Source of the DNA: an uncultured Phaeodactylibacter sp. | Lineage (GTDB): Bacteria > Bacteroidota > Bacteroidia > Chitinophagales > Saprospiraceae | Assembly: GCA_913057245.1 (NCBI GenBank) | Contig: CAJXNH010000016.1 | Coordinates: 23,754 to 87,753 of the forward strand | Length of the DNA stretch: 64,000 nt | Direction of reading: 5' to 3' | Shown here: piece by piece, positions 52,737 through 62,268 of the stretch | How positions within the stretch are numbered: position 1 is the first letter of the stretch | Layout of the letters: each line of letters opens with the position of its first letter | Position numbers and translations under genes: made by a program | Notes under the pieces: model-generated | Told to the model about the DNA's origin: nothing | What the model saw: only the letters and a program-made list of their open reading frames with translations | The model's database searches: none

Positions 52737-53510
52737 CTACTTTCCTTCCAGCACGCCCATCCCAAACAGGGCAAAATCATACTTCACAGGATCGGCAGGG
52801 TCATAGCGCCTCAGCGCTTCGGTAAGTTCCAGCACGGCCTGCCAGTCTACCTGCTTGCGGGTTAGCAAGCCTAGTCGCCGGGCTACACGCTCCACATGCA
52901 CATCAAGCGGCATCAGCAACTGCCCGGGGCGTATCCTATGCCAAAGCCCAAAATCCACGCCGCGCTCATCGGAGCGTACCATCCAGCGCAGAAACATATT
53001 GAGCCGTTTGCAGGTCGACTTCCGCACAGGTGTTGCCACATGCTTCCGGGTGCGCTGTGGCGCAAAGGGATGATCGAAAAAATCCTCATGAAACCCCGCC
53101 AGCGCAGGTCCCACATGTTCTGAATCAGAACTGAGATGACGGGCAAAAGCCGTTTCCAATGAGTCATACGCCCGGTAATAGCGCTGCAAAAAATCCAAAA
53201 AATAAAGGGTATCCGTAGGTTGAAAGGTGCGGTGCTTAAAACTAAGAAAGCGGACACGATCTTCCTCTGTATGTTGTGTGATAAATTCGTAGGGAGCGCC
53301 ATCCATGAGCTCCACCAACTCCTGCGCTTTATTGATGATGGTTTTGCGTTGCCCCCAGGCTAGCATCGCTGCCCAAAAGCCCATGATCTCTATATCCTGC
53401 TTCCGGGTAAACTGATGCGGGATGCTTATCGGGTCGTCCTCAATAAAGCCAGGCTGATTGTAGTGGTCAACTAATGCTTCTAACTGTTGCTTAAGGTCTC
53501 GCTTAGGCAT
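52737..53510 (-). CDS. TIGR02757 family protein
   Basis: About 257 aa from the ATG at 53510 (MPKRDLKQQLEALVDHYNQPGFIEDDPISIPHQF), which overlaps the glycosyltransferase stop by 8 nt. The conserved blocks are DIEIMGFWAAMLAWGQRKTIINKA, ARHLSSDSEHVGPALAGFHEDFF, NMFLRWMVRSDERGVDFGLW and LMPLDVHVERVARRLGLL. The C-terminal portion resembles the HhH-DNA glycosylase fold, but the family's function is not known. Translation is probably coupled to the upstream glycosyltransferase. Confidence 0.92.
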   Translation of the reverse strand: MPKRDLKQQLEALVDHYNQPGFIEDDPISIPHQFTRKQDIEIMGFWAAMLAWGQRKTIINKAQELVELMDGAPYEFITQHTEEDRVRFLSFKHRTFQPTDTLYFLDFLQRYYRAYDSLETAFARHLSSDSEHVGPALAGFHEDFFDHPFAPQRTRKHVATPVRKSTCKRLNMFLRWMVRSDERGVDFGLWHRIRPGQLLMPLDVHVERVARRLGLLTRKQVDWQAVLELTEALRRYDPADPVKYDFALFGMGVLEGK

Positions 53511-54261
53511 GCTTTTTTGGCTGTTCGTAAATTCGGAAACGCCCAAGCCCCAGCCGCTGCAGCAAATGGCTCACGGATACCCGCAACACGCCCAGCCCGT
53601 ACTTGCTGCTGCGCGCAAAATTGATGGATGAAGCCTCTTCAAAGTATTTGGTAGGACAGGTCACCTCCGCAATGTGAAACCCGGCGTAAATGATCTGAGA
53701 AAGCATCTCATTATCGAAGACAAAATCGTCGGAGTTGGCATTGAAGTTAATGGACTCCAACACCTCCCGGCTGAAAGCCCGGTAGCCGGTGTGGTATTCG
53801 GAAAGCTTGTAGTTGATCAGCAGGTTTTGTGTGAGGGTCAGGGCACGGTTGGCAATATACTTGTAGAGCGGCATTCCTCCCTGCAAGGCTCCTTTCCCAA
53901 GGATACGGGACCCCAGTACCACCGGGTAGAGCTCATCACCGATGATATTAACCATTGCCGGTATCAGCTTCGGGGTGTACTGATAATCCGGATGAAGCAT
54001 AATCACAATATCTGCACCTTCCTCCAGCGCCTTGTTGTAAAGAGACTTTTGATTCCCTCCGTATCCCCGGTTATCAGGGTGGACAATGACATGATCCACA
54101 CCGATGGCACGCGCTAACTCGGAGGTATTGTCCTTACTGGCGTCATCGCAAAGAATGACCTCATCCACCAGGTCGAAAGGAATCTCCCGATACGTTTTTT
54201 CCAGCGTCCGTGCAGCATTATAAGCAGGCAACACGGCGACGACTTTTTTGCCTTTATACAT
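53503..54261 (-). CDS. Family 2 glycosyltransferase (dolichol-phosphate-mannosyltransferase-like)
   Basis: 252 aa, GT-A fold. VVAVLPAYNAARTLEKTYREIP and DEVILCDDASKDNTSELA bind the nucleotide sugar. ADIVIMLHPDYQYTPKLIPAMV corresponds to the DxD region (HPDYQY). A C-terminal region lacks obvious transmembrane helices. It is probably involved in polyprenyl-linked sugar transfer for envelope glycans. It is the first gene of a pair with TIGR02757. A TATCTTTG box on the minus strand at 54281-54288 fits a promoter -7 element 20 nt before the ATG. Confidence 0.9.
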   Translation of the reverse strand: MYKGKKVVAVLPAYNAARTLEKTYREIPFDLVDEVILCDDASKDNTSELARAIGVDHVIVHPDNRGYGGNQKSLYNKALEEGADIVIMLHPDYQYTPKLIPAMVNIIGDELYPVVLGSRILGKGALQGGMPLYKYIANRALTLTQNLLINYKLSEYHTGYRAFSREVLESINFNANSDDFVFDNEMLSQIIYAGFHIAEVTCPTKYFEEASSINFARSSKYGLGVLRVSVSHLLQRLGLGRFRIYEQPKKHA

Positions 54262-54280
54262 GATTGCGGTTTATTGCGCG

Positions 54281-54288
54281 CAAAGATA
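54281..54288 (-). promoter_or_regulatory. Candidate -7 promoter element for the glycosyltransferase gene
   Basis: Minus strand TATCTTTG matches TAnnTTTG and lies 20 nt from the start codon. A matching TTG at the expected -33 distance is not evident. Confidence 0.4.
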
Positions 54289-54370
54289 GCAAAAGTGTGT
54301 AGACCTTATGGTATTGAGCTGACAAACCAATCACCGGCTTCTTTGTTACACCCACCAAAAACGCACACCC

Positions 54371-55702
54371 ATGTCCAAAGCCATCTTGTGGTTCCGCAAC
54401 GACCTGCGGCTTACCGATCACCCCGCGCTCCATGCAGCGCTCCAAAAGCACGAAGCCCTCCTTCCTGTTTATGTATTGGATGAACGCCAGTTGCAGCCCG
54501 ATCGCTGGGGCTTCACCCGGCTTGGCCCTTACCGCCTTAAGTTTTTGCTGGAAAGCCTGGAAGACCTCAGGGATGACCTGAAGGAAAAAGGCAGCGACCT
54601 GCTGGTTAAAGTGGGCATACCGGAGAAGGTCATTCCCAAATTGACGGAAGCCCATGGCTGTACAGCTGTTTTCGCTTCCCACGAATACACACATGAGGAG
54701 CTCCAAGTCGAAGCGCAACTGACAGAACACCTTCCACTCCACCTTTACCACAGCCAACTATTGGTCAACCCCGAGGACGTGCCCTTTGCGGTAGAGCAGA
54801 CTCCGGATGTCTTCACGCAATTCCGCAAGCGGGTGGAAAAGTACGCACAAGTCCCGCTTCCGCTGGACCCGCCTGAAACGATTGCCACCGTGCCTTTCGA
54901 GGCTGAAGCCCTGCCTACCCTGGAAAGCCTCGGCTACCTTGCCCCCATACCGGACGACCGTGGGGTGCTGGCATTCAAAGGCGGCGCACTTGCTGCCTAT
55001 CAGCGCCTCGACCACTACCTTTGGGATACCGACGCTCTGGCGTCCTACAAGCAGACCCGAAATGGGCTGATCGGAGCCGATTACTCTTCCAAGTTTTCAG
55101 CATGGCTGGCCAATGGCAGCATCTCTGCCCGGGCTATCTGGCATGAGGTAGAAGCCTATGAGGCCGAACGCACCAAAAATAAAGACACCTACTGGATGAA
55201 GTTCGAACTGCTGTGGCGGGAATACTTCAAGTACGTGGCCATGCGGTACGGGCGTAAAATCTTCTTCAAAGGCGGTATACAGGACAAAAGCGTACACTGG
55301 AAAAACAGCCCCAAAGCCCTTCACAAATGGATGACCGGTACCACCGGAGACGATTTCGTGGATGCCAATATGCGGGAATTGCTCTACACCGGCTTTATGA
55401 GCAACCGGGGACGGCAAAATGTTGCCTCCTACCTGGTACATCGACTGAAGCAGGACTGGCGCAAAGGTGCCGCCTGGTTTGAATCCCTGCTAGTCGACTA
55501 TGATGTAGCCAGCAATTATGGCAACTGGATGTATGCTGGCGGTGTGGGCAATGACCCGCGCGACCGGGTCTTCAATACCCAAAAGCAGGCCAGGGACTAC
55601 GATAAGGATGGAGCCTTCCGGCGGCTATGGCTGCACGAGGATCAGCGTGACCCTGAGGAAGTTATCGCTCAACTTGGGGTCCTTCAGGCAGAATATTTCT
55701 AA
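54371..55702 (+). CDS. DASH-type cryptochrome/photolyase
   Basis: 443 aa. The photolyase alpha/beta domain starts ILWFRNDLRLTDHPALHAAL and has FASHEYTHEEL. The FAD domain has GADYSSKFSAWLANGSISAR, LLWREYFKYVAMRYGRKIFF and the DASH-type FVDANMRELLYTGFMSNRGRQNVASYL, then DYDVASNYGNWMYAGGVGNDPRDRVFN. Length and motifs are those of CRY-DASH, which repairs cyclobutane dimers in single-stranded or looped DNA and may signal light. It is followed by dps. Confidence 0.95.
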   Translation: MSKAILWFRNDLRLTDHPALHAALQKHEALLPVYVLDERQLQPDRWGFTRLGPYRLKFLLESLEDLRDDLKEKGSDLLVKVGIPEKVIPKLTEAHGCTAVFASHEYTHEELQVEAQLTEHLPLHLYHSQLLVNPEDVPFAVEQTPDVFTQFRKRVEKYAQVPLPLDPPETIATVPFEAEALPTLESLGYLAPIPDDRGVLAFKGGALAAYQRLDHYLWDTDALASYKQTRNGLIGADYSSKFSAWLANGSISARAIWHEVEAYEAERTKNKDTYWMKFELLWREYFKYVAMRYGRKIFFKGGIQDKSVHWKNSPKALHKWMTGTTGDDFVDANMRELLYTGFMSNRGRQNVASYLVHRLKQDWRKGAAWFESLLVDYDVASNYGNWMYAGGVGNDPRDRVFNTQKQARDYDKDGAFRRLWLHEDQRDPEEVIAQLGVLQAEYF

Positions 55703-55781
55703 ATAAGACACAGAGTGCCTGATTCGTCAACTTTGAATGCCAGACCACGTTGTAATAGCTGAGTCAAAATTAAAATGCATC

Positions 55782-56294
55782 ATGAGTATTGAAACTAAAA
55801 ATCTGACCCACGAAAAAGTGGACGTAAATATCGGCATTGAAGCTTCGAACCGTCAGGGCGTAGCTCACGCGCTGAAGCAATTGCTTGCGGACGAGCATGT
55901 GCTTTACATCAAACTGCGTAATTACCACTGGAACGTTACGGGCATCCACTTCCAGCAGCTTCATGCTTTCTTCGAAGAGCAGTACGATGCCCTCGAAGAC
56001 CATATCGACGATATCGCAGAGCGTATCCGCAGCCTTGGCTTTTTCGCTCCGGGCTCTATGGAGGAATTTAAAAAGGAAGCCCGTCTGGAAGAGACAACAA
56101 GCCACCTCAACGGCAATGCAGAGCAGATGCTTAAAAACCTCTTTGCTGACCATGAAGCCATTATACAGTTCCTGCGCCACGATCAGGATGTGGTAATGGA
56201 AGAATACAACGATGCCGGCACACAGGACTTCCTCATTGCATTGATGGAGGAGCATGAGAAAATGGCATGGATGGTACGCGCACACCTCGGCTAA
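55782..56294 (+). CDS. dps: Dps-family ferritin-like DNA-binding protein
   Basis: 170 aa from the ATG at 55782 (MSIETKNLTHEKVDVNIGIE); a longer frame to 55737 lacks similarity. The ferroxidase site between subunits is visible in LRNYHWNVTGIHFQQLHAFFEEQYDALEDHIDDIAERIRSLG (His, Asp, Glu). FADHEAIIQFLRHDQDV and DFLIALMEEHEKMAWMVRAHL complete the four-helix bundle. It protects DNA from iron and peroxide and follows the cryptochrome, an apparent stress-protection pairing. Confidence 0.95.
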   Translation: MSIETKNLTHEKVDVNIGIEASNRQGVAHALKQLLADEHVLYIKLRNYHWNVTGIHFQQLHAFFEEQYDALEDHIDDIAERIRSLGFFAPGSMEEFKKEARLEETTSHLNGNAEQMLKNLFADHEAIIQFLRHDQDVVMEEYNDAGTQDFLIALMEEHEKMAWMVRAHLG

Positions 56295-56342
56295 GCTATT
56301 TCCTGGCAAAAGTGTGCCTGCCTCATAGCGGGACGTAAAAAG

Positions 56343-56386
56343 AAAACCGGAGCAGAAAATACATCCTGGCTCCGGTTTTTTTTTTT
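56343..56386. terminator. Bidirectional terminator between dps and the tonB-like gene
   Basis: AAAACCGGAGC (56343-56353) pairs perfectly with GCTCCGGTTTT (56369-56379), in a run of eleven T. The opposite strand has only a short T run. Confidence 0.85.
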
Positions 56387-56410
56387 GCTATTTGTTTAAG
56401 CTAATGTTGC

Positions 56411-57349
56411 CTAGTTGACTTCCAGTTTGAATTTAACTGGCAAGTTGAAGAGGACTTTTACTTCCCGGCCGCGCTGACGGCCCGGGGTCCATTTTTCATT
56501 CATATTGTTCATCATTTCGACTACCCGGAGGGCTTCTGCGCCACAACCGCCGCCGATTTCCCGAACCACCTGAGCATCATCAATAGTGCCGTCGGTGTCC
56601 ACAACGAAGCTTACGACTACCGTACCTTCGATGTTATTGTCCCGGGCCACGGATGGGTACCGGATATTCTCGTAGATGAACTGAAGCATCTTTTGGTTAG
56701 CGCACATCCGCTTTTCGGAAGCGCTGGCTGTCATTTCTTCACAGCCGGGGAAGCGAGGCATTTCCTCTACCACCTTGAAAATTTCCGCAGCTTCTTCCTT
56801 GGGAGGAGGAGGTGGAGGCGGAGGAGGTGGAGGTGGTGCATCATTCTTCTCTTCATAGACAGGTGCGTCAATGTAGGTATCGGCGTCAATAGACTGGTCT
56901 TCGAATTCGAAGTCATCCTCTTCGTCTATATCGATCTCCGCTACCGCCTCAATTTTGGGAGGAGGAGGTGGAGGAGGTGGTGGTGGTGGCTCCGCAGTAC
57001 GGGGCTTCTCGATTTCGATATCTACATCTAATGCAAGAGCATCTTCAGGGATATAGACCTCTTTCTCGTAGACGGTCCAGTTGAAGGCTCCGATAATCAA
57101 CGCCAGTACAGCGATAGCTGCGATGCGCAGAAACATCGGTGAATAATTGAATACATTTACTTCCGGATACTTATTGCGTGCAGCGAGGCGGGAGCTCCTC
57201 TTCTCATCGCGGTACCGATCGGCTAAGCCGGAACGGGACTGTTTATTGAAATAGAAGCGCCCCAAGAATATAATGGCAAGAAGAACAAGTACTCCAATGC
57301 CCACGCCTGTCAGTAATGCTGGTCCTGTGATTGCGAAATTAGGGTTCAT
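56411..57349 (-). CDS. TonB-family energy transducer with two N-terminal helices
   Basis: 312 aa. The first helix is at about residues 8-32 (ALLTGVGIGVLVLLAIIFLG), followed by a basic cytoplasmic loop and a second helix at about 74-93 (LRIAAIAVLALIIGAFNW). Two long proline runs (11 and 12 Pro) separated by an acidic segment form the periplasm-spanning arm. The C-terminal TonB domain has MPRFPGCEEM, FIYENIRYPSVARDNNIEGTVVVSFVVDTDGTI and VRE..GG.GAEALRVV. TonB proteins usually have one helix, so the second is unusual. No exbB/exbD is adjacent. Confidence 0.92.
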   Translation of the reverse strand: MNPNFAITGPALLTGVGIGVLVLLAIIFLGRFYFNKQSRSGLADRYRDEKRSSRLAARNKYPEVNVFNYSPMFLRIAAIAVLALIIGAFNWTVYEKEVYIPEDALALDVDIEIEKPRTAEPPPPPPPPPPPKIEAVAEIDIDEEDDFEFEDQSIDADTYIDAPVYEEKNDAPPPPPPPPPPPPKEEAAEIFKVVEEMPRFPGCEEMTASASEKRMCANQKMLQFIYENIRYPSVARDNNIEGTVVVSFVVDTDGTIDDAQVVREIGGGCGAEALRVVEMMNNMNEKWTPGRQRGREVKVLFNLPVKFKLEVN

Positions 57350-57480
57350 GAGTGAGGAGTTTTTGCCCGAGGGCGTTTAAAAATAATTTCTTTTTACACT
57401 CACAAGATGCTGGCTTTCATAAGGATTCCGAATGACGAAACGCAGGGGCCTTTTATGACTTTTATCAATTTGTTGAAATT

Positions 57481-60369
57481 TTAGCGCCAGGCTGCCTGCC
57501 GCATTACCCCAGGATCGGCAAGGGTTTTGGCACGGGCAGCCAGCAGCACCCGCCGGCCTTCGAAGGTACGGGTATACAATAGCTCGAGGGGCTCGGGCAT
57601 CTGCCGTTGGAGCGACTCCCGGTAGGCTTCGGCTTCGGCTCGACGCTGGCCAAACAAACCTGGAACAGCATAGTGCTGTACACTCAGCAGGGCTTCTCCA
57701 TCGTAGTGCTTCCGCAAAATCAGGTAACGGGGGTTATCAATGGGGCCGAGGGCTTCTTCGAGCAGCTCCAGAAAAAGTTGCTCTTCCTGCAAAGTAACGC
57801 CCTCCAGGTAGCACCCTTGCTGGTCTGTTGCGCTTTCCACCATACGCAGTTGAATTTTGAAGTAAGGGCTGCTCAGCATTTCCAGCTGCCTTAGGGTAAG
57901 CAGGATGCCGCGGGCGGTACGCTCAATGAGCAGGCTACCGTTTCCGGCTTCGTCCAGTTGACGCTGTGCTTCCGATAGTTTGGGGCCTTGCAGTATAGAG
58001 AGTGCCAGACCAGTAGCGGCACTACCCAGCAGTAACACGGTCAGGCCGGTCACCCATCCGCCAATTGCGCCGGCAGCCAGGGCGGACAGCCCGGCGGACA
58101 GCCCTACCCTGCCCCAGCGCACCCTAAGCTGTTGTGCTGCTTCGAATTGCTGCACCAAACGCCGTAAACGGCCGATGTAACCATTGCGCCCCAAATTAAA
58201 AAGGCTGTACAGCAACAACAGCAGCACACTTACCAGCAATAGTACCTGCGGAGGGACTAGTCCGGAAATCACCATCGCCACGCTGCCCGCTGCCACCATC
58301 GGCATGACCATGCTTCCCATTTCCCCGAGTTCTTCCAGCTGAGGAGCCACCATTGCCTGATTCTTTACCCAGTATACCTCATAAACCTGCTTTTGGCGCC
58401 TGGTCCGAATCACCGGCAACGTAATCTCCTCTGCCATGTGAACGCCCCGCTGAATACTTTCGCCCCAGGCGCGCCGAAGCCGGTCGCGCATACCGGCCTG
58501 TTCCAGCATGACCCTGTTGGTTTCGGCTACCGCGGCAGGTGTGATGGGCAATTCCCCTAAATGGAAACGCCCCACCCCATTTTCTATGCGTGGTGCCGTT
58601 TCAAAGGAAGGTCCGGCAAAAGCCCGGAAGCGTTGTACCAGCTTTTTCCAATCCAGTCCTCCTGCGTGGTGGTAAGGGTCCATACAAGCCAGGTGCCAGA
58701 TATTGGCAGCTTTGGCGGGCTGCCGGGGGTCAGTGCGGATGACCCGCCCCCGGGCCTGATTGGAAGTTACGAATGACTTGACCACAGATGCCAGGATCAG
58801 CGTATTTGCGGCAGGGGCATCCCAACCTTCACCGAGCAGGGCGTTGGTACCCACCAGGACTTGGAGCTGCCCGTCATTGAACAGCTGCGTGATCAGGCTT
58901 GTCATCTGCTTTCTCAGGTGTTCCTGGGGCTGCAGGCGCACGTAGTGTGGATCATGTGGCAATGCTGATGCCAGTAGGCTGCCATCTTCCAGCCCTGCCT
59001 TTGCCATTTGTTGCCGGAGAGCGGGCAGCAGTAATTTGGGTAAAATCAACAGGCTGCCGGTCAGCACGCCTATTTCGACTTCTATAGGGAAAAGCCGGCG
59101 GAGCACCTCGAAAATGGGGGCTACGCCTATTTTCTGCAATTCAGTACGATCCTCCAGTTCGGCACGGGGTAGGGCTTCTGCTCGAATGTAGTCGGTGAGC
59201 ACCAACAGCCGCAGGCCGTTGCCCATACTTTTGTACTCTGCCCGGGCGATGGCAGCGATGGCATCCAGTTTACTGCTGCTCTGCCGGATGCGGCGCTCCA
59301 GGTGGGGCGGCTCTTCCAAGTAAATACGGCGGCGCTCAATGGCATGTGCTTTTCGCAACCTCCGGTGAATGGACACCATACAGGGCTCCTCCCTTAAAGG
59401 CTCGAAGTAGGGGTCTTTATAAAAGGCTTCATTGAGGAACATCTCCAGCCATTCGAGATTCATTTCAGGGATCAGGCTGTCATCAGCGCCAATAATGCCA
59501 ATAGCGGTGGCAGGGGCTACCCCGCCTATGCCTTCCAGCACAATCATGAGCGCGGAGAAATACGCAGGGTTTTCATAAATGGCTTCCAGGCACACCGCCG
59601 GGCGGATGAGCCAGGGATGTGCTTTGAGGTGCTCCCGGAACGTATAATTGGTCTTCAGGTGGTCCAGCAAATCACTGATGGCTTCCTGAAAAGCCTTTAG
59701 CGGAGCCTGTTCGTCAGCAGCGGGCAGGGTAAACCAGATGTAGTCCTGATGCGGGCAGAGATTACCTTCGGCGATCAGCTCGGGCATACTGATTTCGGCA
59801 TCAATCAACCCGCAGAGTTCCTGATAGCGTTGCCATTCGTAACCGGATACATCGTAGGGCGGCGTAGCGGTGAGGGCAATGAGGGTAGGTGACCACTGTT
59901 CGTAGGTTTTCATCAGGCTCTGCCACCAGGCTTTTTGCAGGTGGTGGCACTCATCGACTATCAGGGTACCGGCAGCAAGCAGCTTGAGGGTATTCCACAC
60001 TTCGTCTCCCCGCTTCACCGCAGCGTGCAGGGCTTGGTAGGTGGTAATGGTAACGGTGCCGGGCTTTTCGAGCTCGTAGGAAAGCCAATCCGGTTGCTGC
60101 CCATTCAGGAAATCCTGCGTGAGGCGTTCGCCCCATTGCTGACGGATAGCCAGCGTAGGGCAAAGAATAAGGCAGGGCTGATTGAGCTGCCGCATGATTT
60201 CTAACCCCAAAACCGTCTTGCCAGACCCGGGCGGGGCCACCACATGCAGGCGATTATCCCCGAGGTGCTGCCCCAGCTCAGACAGCAATCGTGCCTGATA
60301 CGTACGCCAGGGGAAATTGAATTTCATGTGGGGCGGAAAAGCCATTTGGTTCCGGGCATTAGTTAGCAA
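57481..60369 (-). CDS. Membrane-anchored superfamily II (DEAD/DEAH-like) helicase
   Basis: 962 aa. The N-terminal helicase core has a Q-like WRTYQARLL, Walker A APPGSGKTVLG (45-55), DECH box IVDECHH (137-143), TATPP (168-171), motif V LLGEGWDAP (511-519) and motif VI NQARGRVIR (537-545). After about residue 660 it has four hydrophobic helices in two pairs (about 686-726 and 757-793) and a final soluble domain of about 160 residues with no motif I know. It starts 20 bp from the divergent polytopic gene. An ATG 14 codons further in (60327) is an alternative start. Confidence 0.85.
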   Translation of the reverse strand: MLTNARNQMAFPPHMKFNFPWRTYQARLLSELGQHLGDNRLHVVAPPGSGKTVLGLEIMRQLNQPCLILCPTLAIRQQWGERLTQDFLNGQQPDWLSYELEKPGTVTITTYQALHAAVKRGDEVWNTLKLLAAGTLIVDECHHLQKAWWQSLMKTYEQWSPTLIALTATPPYDVSGYEWQRYQELCGLIDAEISMPELIAEGNLCPHQDYIWFTLPAADEQAPLKAFQEAISDLLDHLKTNYTFREHLKAHPWLIRPAVCLEAIYENPAYFSALMIVLEGIGGVAPATAIGIIGADDSLIPEMNLEWLEMFLNEAFYKDPYFEPLREEPCMVSIHRRLRKAHAIERRRIYLEEPPHLERRIRQSSSKLDAIAAIARAEYKSMGNGLRLLVLTDYIRAEALPRAELEDRTELQKIGVAPIFEVLRRLFPIEVEIGVLTGSLLILPKLLLPALRQQMAKAGLEDGSLLASALPHDPHYVRLQPQEHLRKQMTSLITQLFNDGQLQVLVGTNALLGEGWDAPAANTLILASVVKSFVTSNQARGRVIRTDPRQPAKAANIWHLACMDPYHHAGGLDWKKLVQRFRAFAGPSFETAPRIENGVGRFHLGELPITPAAVAETNRVMLEQAGMRDRLRRAWGESIQRGVHMAEEITLPVIRTRRQKQVYEVYWVKNQAMVAPQLEELGEMGSMVMPMVAAGSVAMVISGLVPPQVLLLVSVLLLLLYSLFNLGRNGYIGRLRRLVQQFEAAQQLRVRWGRVGLSAGLSALAAGAIGGWVTGLTVLLLGSAATGLALSILQGPKLSEAQRQLDEAGNGSLLIERTARGILLTLRQLEMLSSPYFKIQLRMVESATDQQGCYLEGVTLQEEQLFLELLEEALGPIDNPRYLILRKHYDGEALLSVQHYAVPGLFGQRRAEAEAYRESLQRQMPEPLELLYTRTFEGRRVLLAARAKTLADPGVMRQAAWR

Positions 60370-60389
60370 ACCTTAAAATTAGGGATTCG

Positions 60390-62060
60390 ATGGGGAAATT
60401 TCCCGTTCTGGATAGCTTCACTTCGGAATACCTTATCTTAGCCTTAAAAAGAATGCGGCGCTACCCTGCCCTGTTGCAGTACCTTCTGTTTTGGGCTATC
60501 ACCCAGCTGTTTTACTTTCCCACACGGTATTCGGGCTTCGTCACGGACTTTACAGGGCTGTTGTCCCGCTTTGAAGGAAGGACTGCTGCGGGCATATTGG
60601 ACTGCTTTGGGTTCCCGGCCATGCAGCAGGTACTGAATGCCCTGCTTTACACCTGGCATTCTGTCTTTGGCATTGCGCCCCTGCCCTGGTACCTCCTGCA
60701 GAGTAGTCTTCATGCGCTCAATGCGTTCCTGCTTTTACAGTTGGGAAAAGCGCTGAGCGAGCGCCTGCAGTTGCCCAGTGCTCATCTGATGGGGTGGATG
60801 GCGGCTTTTCTGTTCCTGCTATCGCCCTATGCTTCCGAGCCAGTCACCTGGCGGGTGGCACAAAACTTCCTGCTTTCCACTGCAGTCATTTTGGGTACGG
60901 CCCGGCTCACCTTAGACTGGCTGTACAAGCCTGACCGCCATCGGTGGGTGCTGATACAAATTCTCTTTATCCTGGGCTTATTCACCTTTGAATTGGTCCT
61001 GATCCTCCCGATTCTCAGCAGTTTGCTGCTGCTGATGCTGCCCCATGGAAGCTGGTCTAAGTGGCGGCGACTGAGCCTGCCGCAGTTAGGAGGCGTAGGG
61101 CTTTACTTTATGCTCAACCGGCTTATGCTTGGGTCCTGGGTAGGGCACTACGGAGCGGAGGTGCACCTCAAGTTCGAGCTACCGGTGCTGCTTGGCAACG
61201 GGCTGCGCTACACCGCCAAGCATCTGCTTTTTGGCCGCAACTGGCCGCACGCCGCCAAACAATGGCTTTTTGAGGGGCTTGCACAACCTACGGTTGCGTT
61301 GGGGTTGGGTGGAATATTGATTGTGCTCTTAGCCGCAGGGCTTATATTCCGGAACAGACTGAGTAACCGGTGGCGGTTATCGATCATAGGGCTGACGGGT
61401 TTTGGGCTGGCGCTGCTTCCGGTGCTCAACTTGTATTTCAATTACACCCTGCATTTGGAAAACGACCGCTACGGCTATCTCGCCTCTGCCTTTCTCGCGC
61501 TGGTTCTGGCCACAGGCTTGAGCGCGCTGCCGAGGTGGGGCCGCCTGCCCCTGCTGCTGGCCTATCTTGGTTGTTCCAGCTATTTCCTTTGGCAGCATAA
61601 TCAGTTTTGGTGGAAATCCACACAGGTATACCAGCAAATGCTCAACGACTTTAATTACTACGATGCCCCGGCGGCTTACCTTCTTAATCTGCCGGACAAC
61701 TTTCAGGGTGCGCCCATGTTCCGCGACTACAGCGGGGAGGACCATGCCTTTCGCGATGCGCTTAAGTACATCAAACAACAGCCTTACGATGGTCAAATCT
61801 ACGAAGTAGCCCAATACAATATGACCCGTCTTACGGATGGTGCCACCGCTACCGTTGACAGTACGGGCACCTTACGGGTGGAGTTTAATCAGTGGGGCAA
61901 TTGGTGGTGGAGGCGCGGTATTGGTATGGGGCCGGGCTATGACACAGAAGTATATGAGGTCGATAGCAAAGGGCACCATTATTTTTTGAAGCTGAGGCAG
62001 CCGAAGCGAGGAGCTGTATTTTTGATACAGGAGGGGCTGGAGTGGAAAACAGTAGATTGA
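60390..62060 (+). CDS. Polytopic membrane protein, glycosyltransferase-C-like
   Basis: 556 aa. About 10 hydrophobic helices occupy residues 25-420 (LLQYLLFWAITQLFYFPTRY, AHLMGWMAAFLFLLSPYASEP, FILGLFTFELVLILPILSSLLLLM, LLLAYLGCSSYFLW). They are followed by a soluble domain of about 130 residues. The pattern ALLYTWHSVFGIAPLPWYLLQSSLHALNAFLLLQLG and the loop Y..EPVTW..AQN resemble GT-C fold transferases of the DUF2723/PMT kind, but I cannot name the family. It is head-to-head with the helicase gene; the shared promoter region is only 20 bp unless starts lie internally. Confidence 0.65.
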   Translation: MGKFPVLDSFTSEYLILALKRMRRYPALLQYLLFWAITQLFYFPTRYSGFVTDFTGLLSRFEGRTAAGILDCFGFPAMQQVLNALLYTWHSVFGIAPLPWYLLQSSLHALNAFLLLQLGKALSERLQLPSAHLMGWMAAFLFLLSPYASEPVTWRVAQNFLLSTAVILGTARLTLDWLYKPDRHRWVLIQILFILGLFTFELVLILPILSSLLLLMLPHGSWSKWRRLSLPQLGGVGLYFMLNRLMLGSWVGHYGAEVHLKFELPVLLGNGLRYTAKHLLFGRNWPHAAKQWLFEGLAQPTVALGLGGILIVLLAAGLIFRNRLSNRWRLSIIGLTGFGLALLPVLNLYFNYTLHLENDRYGYLASAFLALVLATGLSALPRWGRLPLLLAYLGCSSYFLWQHNQFWWKSTQVYQQMLNDFNYYDAPAAYLLNLPDNFQGAPMFRDYSGEDHAFRDALKYIKQQPYDGQIYEVAQYNMTRLTDGATATVDSTGTLRVEFNQWGNWWWRRGIGMGPGYDTEVYEVDSKGHHYFLKLRQPKRGAVFLIQEGLEWKTVD

Positions 62061-62133
62061 TGCTTTAGCTAACCCTGAGCGCAGGCGCTGCCAGGATGAA
62101 TATTCCAAACAGCAGGTTGTTGAAAATAGCGGT

Positions 62134-62186
62134 TATACCGACGACGAAGTAATTTGGAACCAAACATGACTTCGTGTCGGCATATA
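62134..62186. repeat. Partial 105-bp-family hairpin, copy D
   Basis: TATACCGACGACGAAGT and ACTTCGTGTCGGCATATA form a hairpin with a TTGGAACCAA inner palindrome. TCGGCATATACGC is shared with the reverse complement of the middle of copy C (63062-63166). Confidence 0.5.
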
Positions 62187-62268
62187 CGCGTGCGTCGGGT
62201 TTGTGCCTTAGGCCCAAACCTCTCCGTTCCGAGTATAGTCGCATGTGATAAAGATTAAAATAGGTTAA

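Noticed and set aside
57481..62060. Helicase plus neighbour as a complete known restriction or defence system
   Set aside because: No methyltransferase, nuclease motif or second defence gene was found beside it; the neighbour is a polytopic transferase-like protein, so no known system can be named.
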